From the NCBI RefSeq assembly GCF_009811315.1, contig NZ_BLID01000004.1, forward strand, positions 248,001 through 312,000: a stretch of 64,000 nt of DNA, written 5' to 3'. This DNA is from Vibrio atypicus. GTDB taxonomy: Bacteria; Pseudomonadota; Gammaproteobacteria; Enterobacterales; Vibrionaceae. Under the pieces are notes generated by a model. It made no database searches. It worked only from the letters and a program-made list of their open reading frames with translations, and was not told the DNA's origin. The translations under genes and the position numbers were made by a program. Shown one piece after another: positions 57,088 through 64,000 of this stretch (positions are counted from its first letter, which is position 1; each line of letters starts with the position of its first letter).

Positions 57088-57112
57088 CGCCAGCCCACCA
57101 AACGTTTGGAAA
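57088..57112. repeat. attR: right direct repeat of the island
   Basis: CGCCAGC-CCACCAAACGTTTGGAAA-type sequence (25 nt) equal to the ssrA 3' end except for one missing T. The 18-bp core is at 57095-57112. Before it, 56942-57087 holds no gene; after it comes a terminator. Confidence 0.85.
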
Positions 57113-57143
57113 GGCGCTAACTCTTTGAGTTAGCGCCTTTTTT
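57111..57143. terminator. Terminator beside attR, probably the original tmRNA terminator
   Basis: AAGGCGCTAACTC/GAGTTAGCGCCTT, a perfect 13-bp stem and T6 run. It directly follows the att core as the hairpin at 48375 follows the left core, so it is likely the ancestral tmRNA terminator pushed away by the insertion. The rest up to 57305 shows no gene. Confidence 0.82.
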
Positions 57144-57305
57144 GTATTTGCTTCTCAGTAATTTGGCTATTGATACTAAGCCACAGTACTGAACAGTAGC
57201 TTTTGTTGATGATAAGCAATCTTTTATTACCCGAATTGGAATGACAATTATTCAGTAAGTTGAGAACAGCAAATTCGCATACCAAGCTATTCAACCGCAA
57301 GAGCC

Positions 57306-58277
57306 TCACTTAGACTCGTTAGAATGGCTACTTTCAGTTGCATTTTTTTGCTGTAGCCAATTTAAAATAGCTCGATTGGTTTCTTGCGGCTTTTCTTGCT
57401 GGATCCAATGGCCGCAATCTAGATTTACAACATCCGCATTTGGCACAAAATCTGTAAGTTTTTCAAACTTAGGTATCACGTCTCGATCACCGTAAATCAT
57501 AAGCGTAGGGTGTTGAATAATTGGATCTACATCTACCAGTAAATGCCAGTTGCGATCCAAGTTTCTGTACCAATTAATACTCCCAGTGAACCCTGTTGAT
57601 TCAAAGGCAGATACAAAAACCCCCAATTCACTGTCACTCATTAAAGGCTCTCCGGTGGGCACTTCCGCTCTAGCAAGATTAATCATCGCCATGCCCGGTT
57701 CAGGTTCGTTAGGCAGCTCGTTTTTTCGATAGAGATTACGAAGAAAACGGTATGTATTGTCGTTCATCACAGCATCTGCAACGCCAGGCTGTCGATTAAA
57801 GTGAACAAAATAATTGTCACTTCCTAGCACCTGCTCCATGAACTCAATCCATGGTGTTTCTCCTCGTTCTTGATAAGGTAGGCTCAGATTAATCAGTTTA
57901 CTAACGCGATCTGGATGCAACAAAGCTAGCCCCCAAACGACCATTGCTCCCCAATCGTGCCCCACAAACGTCGCATTTCTGTATCCATAGTGATCAAGAA
58001 GCGCAATGAGATCACCCGTCAAATGTGCGATGTCGTAGGCCGTAATATCAATCGGACAAGACGAGTTACCGTAACCTCGTTGATTTGGAACGATAACATG
58101 ATACCCCGCAGCGACCAGAGCTGGGATTTGGTAGCGCCAAGAGAAAGCGAGCTCTGGCCAGCCATGACAAAGTACTATTGGATTTCCAATATTTTGCGGC
58201 CCCGCTTCGAATACTTCTAGCTCGACGCCATTAATAGCAATAAGGGTTGGATATGGAAAACAGGTTGATTCAAACAT
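57306..58277 (-). CDS. Alpha/beta hydrolase, epoxide hydrolase-like
   Basis: A 323-residue alpha/beta-hydrolase. HGWPE (residues 38-42, oxyanion) and the nucleophile Asp108 in VGHDWGAMV define the epoxide hydrolase/haloalkane dehalogenase branch; a late GDRDVIP (acid) and LDCGHWIQQEKP (His) complete the triad. Cap-domain tyrosines are plausible (FNRQPGV and INWYRNLDRNW segments). No signal peptide. The substrate is unknown. It is divergent from a WYL-domain regulator 151 bp away, which likely controls it. Confidence 0.88.
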   Translation of the reverse strand: MFESTCFPYPTLIAINGVELEVFEAGPQNIGNPIVLCHGWPELAFSWRYQIPALVAAGYHVIVPNQRGYGNSSCPIDITAYDIAHLTGDLIALLDHYGYRNATFVGHDWGAMVVWGLALLHPDRVSKLINLSLPYQERGETPWIEFMEQVLGSDNYFVHFNRQPGVADAVMNDNTYRFLRNLYRKNELPNEPEPGMAMINLARAEVPTGEPLMSDSELGVFVSAFESTGFTGSINWYRNLDRNWHLLVDVDPIIQHPTLMIYGDRDVIPKFEKLTDFVPNADVVNLDCGHWIQQEKPQETNRAILNWLQQKNATESSHSNESK

Positions 58278-58428
58278 ACGCTTCTCTATTTACTTAAATT
58301 AATCAGACAATGCCTCAGGATTTTCGGAAGTGGATTGCAACTTCGACATAACCTTGATGACGTGTTCAATTAATTTATATAGCGTAATGGTGACAAATAT
58401 TGGCACCATAAATTGATAAACTGAAGAA

Positions 58429-59148
58429 ATGAATATTCGCCTAAGACAAGATGCCATCGTACGCTGCCTTCGCCGTAATGGTACTTCGACTGTCGCTTAT
58501 TTAGCGCAAGAGATTGGTGTATCTAAACGTACCGTATTACGCGATATAAGTACGCTGCGCGATGAGGGCTATATTATTAACTCTGAACCAGGACGTGGTG
58601 GCGGGCTTCAACTTGACCCGCGATCTATTCAGACGACTGTCAGACTCTCGGTAGAAGAAATCTTTGCTCTTGTGATCAGTGTGACTTCGATGCACGCCAG
58701 CGGAGGAATGCCGTTTTCGAACCTTGCAGATGTGGGTCTTGCCAAAATAGAGCAATCACTCCCCCCAGACAAGATTTGCGACCTTCGCAGGTTTCTCGAT
58801 TGTTTGTATGTCGGACAGCTTGCGCCGCAGGTGGACACATCCAGTATTGGAGTGATGGCTCCCTTGTTACTCCCCTCTTTCGAGGCCGCTTTTCTTCAAA
58901 GGCAGCACCTGCGTTTTCAGTATATAGATGCCAAAGGGTCCTCAACTCAACGAGAAGTGGAACCTCAAGCAATGCTGATTTTACCTCCGCTCTGGTACTT
59001 AGTCGCGTGGGACCCCACCCGAAAAGATTTCCGCCATTTTAGAATGGACAGAATCCAATCACCAAAGTTGGTTGAAGGGACTACATTTCGTCGGCGACAT
59101 GTGCCGTTCGATGCTCATGTCTCTCCGGTACGTAACTTGGCGCGCTAA
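58429..59148 (+). CDS. HTH-WYL transcriptional regulator (YafY-like)
   Basis: A 239-residue regulator: N-terminal helix-turn-helix (RQDAIVRCLRRNGTSTVAYLAQEIGVSKRTVLRDISTL, residues 6-43), a central helical domain, and a C-terminal WYL domain (PPLWYLVAWDPTRKDFRHFRMDRI) that senses a ligand. The start is the ATG followed by NIRLRQDAI. Divergent from the epoxide hydrolase gene, suggesting it controls that gene. No clear operator is seen in the 151-bp gap. Confidence 0.87.
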   Translation: MNIRLRQDAIVRCLRRNGTSTVAYLAQEIGVSKRTVLRDISTLRDEGYIINSEPGRGGGLQLDPRSIQTTVRLSVEEIFALVISVTSMHASGGMPFSNLADVGLAKIEQSLPPDKICDLRRFLDCLYVGQLAPQVDTSSIGVMAPLLLPSFEAAFLQRQHLRFQYIDAKGSSTQREVEPQAMLILPPLWYLVAWDPTRKDFRHFRMDRIQSPKLVEGTTFRRRHVPFDAHVSPVRNLAR

Positions 59149-59297
59149 CTCCAAGTGCATTTATGACCTCGCGTAATTTATCAACCCCATATCACAAAGA
59201 ATCACACCTCAATAGTTAGAACTCCATCAACCTCCGTAGTCATTGGTCGGCGTATAGTGGGCAAGTTTTCACCATTACAACGACTTATGGACCTGAC

Positions 59298-60449
59298 ATG
59301 CTAACCAAAACGCAACTGACTCAGCTTCGAAAAGAGCTCCACCAGCACCCAGAGCTTTCTAATAAAGAGCAACGAACTGCTGCTCGAATTGAGCAAACTT
59401 TTGCTGCGTTCTCACCGGATGAAGTGCACACACAATTAGGTGGGTATGGGTTGGCGTTTGTATTTAATAGTCAGTCACCAGGGCCGACAACTTTGATTCG
59501 CAGTGAACTTGATGCCTTGCCAATCCATGAACTCAATCAGTTCGAACATCGCTCTGTGGTAGATGGCGTATCGCACAAATGTGGCCATGATGGTCATATG
59601 GCAATCATCTCAGCGCTCGGCGTGGAGCTTGCAGATCATCGTCCACTTAAAGGTCGAGTCATTCTCTGCTTTCAACCTGCAGAAGAAACAGGAACCGGCG
59701 CGATAGATATGGTCAACGATCCTAAATTCTCTTCGTTAAAGCCTGACTACGCTTTCGCACTCCACAATTACCCGGGATTAGCTCTGGGCCATGTTGCAGT
59801 CAGATCTGGCACGTTCAATTGTGCCTCTCGCGGTTTGATCATTGAGCTTACGGGTAAGACTTCTCATGCCGCTCATCCTGAAGATGGCCTTAGCCCTGCC
59901 CTTGCAATGTGCCAAATCATCGAGCAGCTTAACCAATTACCACAACAGATAGAGCAGCAAAACCTTGATGGAAAAAATTGGGTCACGGTGATTCACGCTA
60001 AGCTTGGGGAAGTGGCGTTTGGTACTTCTCCCGGTCATGCTGTGGTGATGGCAACACTGCGGAGTGAAACCAACCAAGGCATGCAAACCTTAGTTGACTT
60101 GGCCAAAGCGTGCGCGCAAAAACAAGCCAAACAAGCGGGGCTAGAGGTAAGTATTCGTTATGAAGATGTATTCCAAGCCAGTGTGAATAGCCAAGAAGGG
60201 TGCGATCGTGTGGTTCAAGCGTGTGAGAATACTCATACAAGTTACACCATCATGAATGAGCCAATGCGTTGGTCAGAAGATTTTGGCCAGTTTACAGCCA
60301 TAGCAAAACAAGGAGCGATGTTTGCGCTTGGTGCAGGAGAGGATACACCGCAGCTACACAATCCAGACTATGATTTTAATGACCATTTGATTCCGGTTGG
60401 TAAAGCGCTGTTTTTAGATTTGATAGAGCAAATCAACGGGCTGAGCTGA
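59298..60449 (+). CDS. M20-family amidohydrolase
   Basis: A 383-residue metallopeptidase of family M20D (aminoacylase/carboxypeptidase, like HipO or IAA-amino-acid hydrolases). Metal ligands are visible: C95-G-H97 in KCGHDGHM, H100, E129/E130 in FQPAEETGTGA, and H in ALHNYPG; the dimerisation domain is inserted around GKTSHAAHPEDGLSPA. It would split N-acyl amino acids. It ends convergent to the uspA-TRAP operon; a role on a substrate brought in by that transporter is only a guess. Confidence 0.88.
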   Translation: MLTKTQLTQLRKELHQHPELSNKEQRTAARIEQTFAAFSPDEVHTQLGGYGLAFVFNSQSPGPTTLIRSELDALPIHELNQFEHRSVVDGVSHKCGHDGHMAIISALGVELADHRPLKGRVILCFQPAEETGTGAIDMVNDPKFSSLKPDYAFALHNYPGLALGHVAVRSGTFNCASRGLIIELTGKTSHAAHPEDGLSPALAMCQIIEQLNQLPQQIEQQNLDGKNWVTVIHAKLGEVAFGTSPGHAVVMATLRSETNQGMQTLVDLAKACAQKQAKQAGLEVSIRYEDVFQASVNSQEGCDRVVQACENTHTSYTIMNEPMRWSEDFGQFTAIAKQGAMFALGAGEDTPQLHNPDYDFNDHLIPVGKALFLDLIEQINGLS

Positions 60450-60455
60450 ATCAAA

Positions 60456-60490
60456 TATAGAGCCTAGTTTTCAAGCTAGGCCCTATATTT
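60456..60490. terminator. Bidirectional terminator between the amidohydrolase and uspA genes
   Basis: ATAGAGCCTAG and CTAGGCCCTAT stem, one mismatch, followed by ATTT; convergent genes. Confidence 0.7.
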
Positions 60491-60499
60491 AGAGACCAA

Positions 60500-60925
60500 T
60501 TAACGGACGACAAACACCGAGCATGGCGCATGGCGCACCACTTTAGCCGCATTTGAGCCTAGTAGGTAAGAGCGCAATTTAGGCTTAGCCGATGCCATCA
60601 CTATCGCATCAACACCAGATTGCTTGGCTTGTAAGACAACTTCATCAAACACCACGCCATTACGGACAATGCTCTTTCCACGATGTGCTTTAGGAACAAG
60701 TTGTTCAAGCATTGTCTGCACACCATCAAAAGCGCTCTGATGCTGAGCACAAAACACCTTACCTGCCGCGGTCGGCACCATACTACGATGAACTCTCGCC
60801 TCATCGACATAGAGCATATCAATCACGCCCTTTTCCGCGATGAGTTTAAGTGCCATCTCTACTTCTCTTTTCACCACTTCAGGGTAAGCGAGATCCACTG
60901 GCATCAAAATACGTTGCAAGCTCAT
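60500..60925 (-). CDS. Universal stress protein (UspA family), TRAP-linked
   Basis: A 141-residue UspA-fold protein: MSLQRILMPVDLAYPEV start, and the ATP-binding tail GSNAAKVVRHAPCSVFVV near the C-terminus; the G-x2-G-x9-GS pattern is only partly kept (GS-NAAKV), so ATP binding is not certain. It starts 1 base after the TRAP permease gene dctM, so it is in the operon; a UspA-type protein (TeaD) that controls a TRAP transporter is known in Halomonas. Confidence 0.85.
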   Translation of the reverse strand: MSLQRILMPVDLAYPEVVKREVEMALKLIAEKGVIDMLYVDEARVHRSMVPTAAGKVFCAQHQSAFDGVQTMLEQLVPKAHRGKSIVRNGVVFDEVVLQAKQSGVDAIVMASAKPKLRSYLLGSNAAKVVRHAPCSVFVVR

Positions 60926-60926
60926 A

Positions 60927-62249
60927 TTAATCGACTCCCATGATCTTATTCGGCAACCACATCACCACTTCCGGGAATAACATACAGGTCACCAATACAC
61001 ATAGCTTAAGTAAGATGAACGGCAAAATGGAGCGATAAATATCCATCATACTCACACCTGGCGGAGCAATGCCTTTTAGATAAAATAGGGCAAATCCATA
61101 CGGCGGTGTCTGCACGGCAATCTCAATATTTAAGATCATTAAAATACCAAACCAAATCGGATCATAACCCAGTGAGACCACAATCGGCGTGAACAGTGGC
61201 GCGCACATTAAAACGATGATCAGCTCATCGATGATGAATCCGAGCAACAGCATGATCACTTGCAATAAGATGATGACACCCAATGGCGGTAAGCCAAGAT
61301 CTTGAGTAATTTGCGCCACCATGTTTTGCACGCCACTGAGCATATGGAAATTGCTAAACAGTGATGCGCCAAGAATGATCCACATGGAAACGCTGACTAG
61401 CATCGCCGTTTCAAAGCCTGATGACTTAAACATCTCAAAACGAAAACGTTTAAAGACTACTGCCAGTAAAATCGCTCCAACCACACCAATCGCACCAGAC
61501 TCAGTCGGAGTCGCAATCCCTGTAATAATACTGCCCAACACGGCAACAATCAGCAGCAGTGAAAACATACCATCACGCGCAGTTCTCACTTTTTCTTTGC
61601 CCGTCATGCTGCTTTCGACACCCGTGCCTAGTGGCGCTTTTTTCGGATTCAACTTACAACTGATGATGACGTAAGTAATAAGCAGGGTAATGGAGATCAG
61701 TGCAGGAATAATTGCGGCCAAGAACATGCGACCGACAGAGTTCTGCGTTGTTGCCGCGTACATAATCATTGGAATACTTGGTGGAATCAGAATCCCCAAG
61801 CCGCCACCCGCCATGATCACACCTAGCGCTAAGCGTTTGTCATACCCACGCTCCAGCATAGGCTTAAGAGCGATGCTGCCAGATGTCATGATCCCTGCGC
61901 CAATAATGCCAACCATTGCGCCAATCATTGAACAAACACCGATCACACTGATCGCCAGCGATCCTCGAATTCGGCCTATCACCATTTGGCTAGCATTAAA
62001 CATCGCATCGCCGATACCAGAACGTGTGAGAAGCTGTCCCATGTAGATGTAGAGCGGAATCGCAAGCAAGATAAAACTGAAAAAGTTACTTTCTATTGTT
62101 GTTGGGATCAGATTGAAAATACCATCGCCCCAAGTCATATAGCCCATGCCCATTGCGATGCCACCCAAAGCTAATCCAACCGGTGCGCCCAAGGCAAAGC
62201 TAAATAGGATACAGCCAATCAGCAGCAGCGTTAAAACTTCAATACTCAT
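60927..62249 (-). CDS. dctM: TRAP transporter large permease (DctM)
   Basis: A 440-residue membrane protein with about 12 helices of the DctM/ion-transporter superfamily (LLAIPLYIYMGQLLTRSGIGDAMF, AGGGLGILIPPSIPMIMYA). It moves the solute with Na+ once the binding protein delivers it. Its start overlaps dctQ by 4 bases (ATGA). The substrate is not known from sequence. Confidence 0.93.
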   Translation of the reverse strand: MSIEVLTLLLIGCILFSFALGAPVGLALGGIAMGMGYMTWGDGIFNLIPTTIESNFFSFILLAIPLYIYMGQLLTRSGIGDAMFNASQMVIGRIRGSLAISVIGVCSMIGAMVGIIGAGIMTSGSIALKPMLERGYDKRLALGVIMAGGGLGILIPPSIPMIMYAATTQNSVGRMFLAAIIPALISITLLITYVIISCKLNPKKAPLGTGVESSMTGKEKVRTARDGMFSLLLIVAVLGSIITGIATPTESGAIGVVGAILLAVVFKRFRFEMFKSSGFETAMLVSVSMWIILGASLFSNFHMLSGVQNMVAQITQDLGLPPLGVIILLQVIMLLLGFIIDELIIVLMCAPLFTPIVVSLGYDPIWFGILMILNIEIAVQTPPYGFALFYLKGIAPPGVSMMDIYRSILPFILLKLCVLVTCMLFPEVVMWLPNKIMGVD

Positions 62250-62824
62250 GCATCACCTGCCTGTTCGACGAGTTCTTCTTGTTGTTCACTGAATTCGGCT
62301 TCTTGTTTCAGTAACGTTTTACCTGTGAACACAAAATAAAGGTCCTGTAATATGTCACTGGTGAATTGGATGATAAACGCGCCACATGCCACCATCATCA
62401 TGACCCAAAAATGTGCCATGGAAGGTGCCCATTCAGATTGGCGTCGATAGTTAAATTCCACCGCTTCTTCAAACTTGCCAAACGCCATCATCAGTACAAC
62501 GGAGAGGAAAAAAATCGCTAGCGAGTAAGAGAACAGATTGAAAACCGACCGCACCCGCATTGAGACCGATAGATACAAAACGTCGACGTTGATGTGCGCT
62601 TTATTTTGTTGAGCCAATGCGCCCCCGAGCGCAGCAATATAACCAAATAAGAACAGCGAAACGTCGTAGGCCCAGATGGTTGGCTCTCCTAATACGTAAC
62701 GTGAAAAGACTTCAAAGGCGACCGTCGCTGCAAGGATAGGCATCAAAACAGATGCAGACACTCCTACCCAATAAACGATCCGATTCACCCCCAAGCAATA
62801 AGCGGCTAAAACCTTACTTAACAT
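62246..62824 (-). CDS. dctQ: TRAP transporter small permease (DctQ)
   Basis: A 192-residue protein with four membrane helices of the DctQ family (start MLSKVLAAYCLGVNRIVYWVG; the FEVFSRYVLGEPTIWAYDVSLF motif is diagnostic). The ATG at 62824 is chosen over earlier in-frame candidates (62833, and a TTG at 62845) because AGGG lies nearer to a usable spacing; this is not certain. An acidic tail (KQEAEFSEQQEELVEQ) follows the last helix. Overlaps dctM by 4 bases. Confidence 0.88.
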   Translation of the reverse strand: MLSKVLAAYCLGVNRIVYWVGVSASVLMPILAATVAFEVFSRYVLGEPTIWAYDVSLFLFGYIAALGGALAQQNKAHINVDVLYLSVSMRVRSVFNLFSYSLAIFFLSVVLMMAFGKFEEAVEFNYRRQSEWAPSMAHFWVMMMVACGAFIIQFTSDILQDLYFVFTGKTLLKQEAEFSEQQEELVEQAGDA

Positions 62825-62854
62825 AGTTATCATCCCTGCCAGCAAATAGGAAAA

Positions 62855-62931
62855 GGGGGCAAGCCCCCTAAATTGGCAGTTTCACTGGTAATTCGACATC
62901 TACCCCATGATTTGAACGCAGTGAAACCGCC
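62855..62931 (-). repeat. Two hairpins between dctP and dctQ
   Basis: A 13-bp arm pair with one mismatch (GGCaGTTTCACTG 62875-62887, CAGTGAAACcGCC 62919-62931) and a smaller hairpin AGGGGGC/GCCCCCT (about 62854-62869). They lie between the binding-protein gene and the permease genes and could raise the binding protein's mRNA stability or reduce read-through. Confidence 0.6.
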
Positions 62932-62941
62932 AAATTTTTAT

Positions 62942-63973
62942 TTAGTTGTTTTGTACAATCTTGATTAAGCGTTTACTGTATTTATCCGATTCAGCGTATT
63001 CACCCCATAGTGAACCTGCAGCGTCATTCCATTGAGCAACATCTTCTGCACTTGGCTCAGGGCTCCACTTCATGCCTTTTGATTCCATATCTGCAATCGC
63101 TTGAGATTCCCACAATCTAGACTTTGTCATTTGCTCACGGGCGTGCACGGCACTGGCAGCGCGGACGATCGCTTGAAGATCTTCAGGCAGTTTGTTCCAA
63201 GCACTTTTATTCACTACGATAGGCAAAGCCTGTGCACCTGCAATCGGCAGGCGGTACATGTATTTCGCCACCTCAACGTGGTTACCATCACGGTGGTCAA
63301 TCAAGTTACTGCCAATCGAACCATCGATAACGCCGGTAGCAAGACTGGTGTAGATCTCACTCCAAGACAAAGAAGCTGGAGACGCGCCAAGATTGCGTAG
63401 GAATTTTCCGTAAGCGCCAGGAGCTCGAATTTTTAGCCCTTTAAACTCTTCAATGGAGTTAATTGGCTTTTTGGTTAACACGTACACAGGCAACTGAATG
63501 TAAGGTTCTAACCAAACAAGATTCTGCTTGTCGTATGCTTCTTCCAGAACCTCTCCCCAGCCTTTTTCATGGAACAAAGCACTCAGTTCGCCGACATCAT
63601 CAGTCATACCCGGGAGACCAACTTCAACAACTCCTGCTGGGAACTCACCTGCATGCATTGGTTGAAATGGTGCCCCCATGGTCATTAAGCCTGATTTCAC
63701 AGAGCCTAAAACCCCAGTTTGACCAACACCTTCACCGGCATACATCACCTGAACAGAAATACGACCGTTCGACATTGCCTCAATGTTTTCTGCAAAGCTT
63801 TTATACACTTCACCATAGGCTGTACCACGCGAATAAAGGTTTACAAAGCGCCAGTTATGTTCGGCAGCAAACGCCTGAGACGCAGTAAAAAAAGTGCTAG
63901 AAATCGCCAACGCGTATCCAGCCACAAGTTTGGTTACACTTCTTTTGCGCAGCTTGCTTAAGGTTTTAAACAT
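62942..63973 (-). CDS. dctP: TRAP transporter periplasmic solute-binding protein (DctP)
   Basis: A 343-residue binding protein with a signal peptide (basic start, hydrophobic core, cleavage near ASQAFAAE, about residue 36). The DctP fold is shown by the NLYSRGTAYGEVYKSFAENI start, the IRAPGAYGKFLRNLGASP segment with the carboxylate-binding Arg (LKIRAPG), and SLATGVIDGSIG. AAGGAGATTATTC precedes the ATG. It is the first gene of dctP-dctQ-dctM-uspA. Ligand unknown; the conserved Arg suggests an organic acid. Confidence 0.93.
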   Translation of the reverse strand: MFKTLSKLRKRSVTKLVAGYALAISSTFFTASQAFAAEHNWRFVNLYSRGTAYGEVYKSFAENIEAMSNGRISVQVMYAGEGVGQTGVLGSVKSGLMTMGAPFQPMHAGEFPAGVVEVGLPGMTDDVGELSALFHEKGWGEVLEEAYDKQNLVWLEPYIQLPVYVLTKKPINSIEEFKGLKIRAPGAYGKFLRNLGASPASLSWSEIYTSLATGVIDGSIGSNLIDHRDGNHVEVAKYMYRLPIAGAQALPIVVNKSAWNKLPEDLQAIVRAASAVHAREQMTKSRLWESQAIADMESKGMKWSPEPSAEDVAQWNDAAGSLWGEYAESDKYSKRLIKIVQNN

Positions 63974-64000
63974 GAATAATCTCCTTGATGTAATCCTGTT

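Overview
The window is a contiguous piece of a gamma-proteobacterial chromosome, almost certainly a Vibrio. Supporting signs are the tmRNA proteolysis tag ANDENYALAA, an 883-residue lipoprotein chitobiase, the gene order fldA-DUF4442-fur-glnS-nagE-nagAC, and a PilE/FimT/PilW/PilX/PilV minor pilin block beside dnaJ-dnaK. The species cannot be fixed from this sequence alone.

Positions 1-48400 are core genome: flavodoxin and Fur; glutaminyl-tRNA synthetase; N-acetylglucosamine uptake and catabolism (nagE, divergent nagA-nagC) with visible NagC and CRP sites; a CPA2 antiporter; asnB; rfaH; a peptide/proton symporter; a GH20 chitobiase with its own NagC-like operator; a TraB/GumN protein; a decayed tRNA-Pro cluster; smrA, rluF, upp, purM-purN, yaeP and purL (two PurR boxes); mltF, tadA, an AbgT transporter; type IV minor pilins; dnaK-dnaJ and grpE with sigma-32 promoters; nadK; recN with two LexA boxes; bamE, rnfH, ratA, smpB and the tmRNA gene ssrA. 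Several genes too short for usual ORF cut-offs are present (a DUF3149 membrane peptide and a 45-residue very basic protein).

Positions about 48360-57112 are a mobile island inserted at the 3' end of ssrA. An 18-bp perfect direct repeat (26/25 nt with one indel) bounds it, and a P4-type tyrosine integrase sits next to ssrA. The other end carries an AlpA-type regulator, an HUH/inovirus Gp2-like replication protein and an unknown 193-residue protein that face each other across three copies of an 11-bp palindrome. The cargo is a tightly overlapping AT-rich three-gene operon: a 1096-residue protein with a C-terminal GHKL (histidine kinase-like) ATPase, a stand-alone receiver, and a receiver fused to an alpha/beta-hydrolase ending in a hydrophobic segment. 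This order is that of the Detocs phage-defence two-component systems (DtcA-DtcB-DtcC), but with a hydrolase in place of the usual ATP-cleaving nucleosidase. It is the most interesting item here.

Positions 57306-63973 are metabolic accessory genes: an epoxide-hydrolase-like enzyme divergent from a WYL-domain regulator, an M20 amidohydrolase, and a complete TRAP transporter operon (dctP-dctQ-dctM) followed by a universal stress protein.
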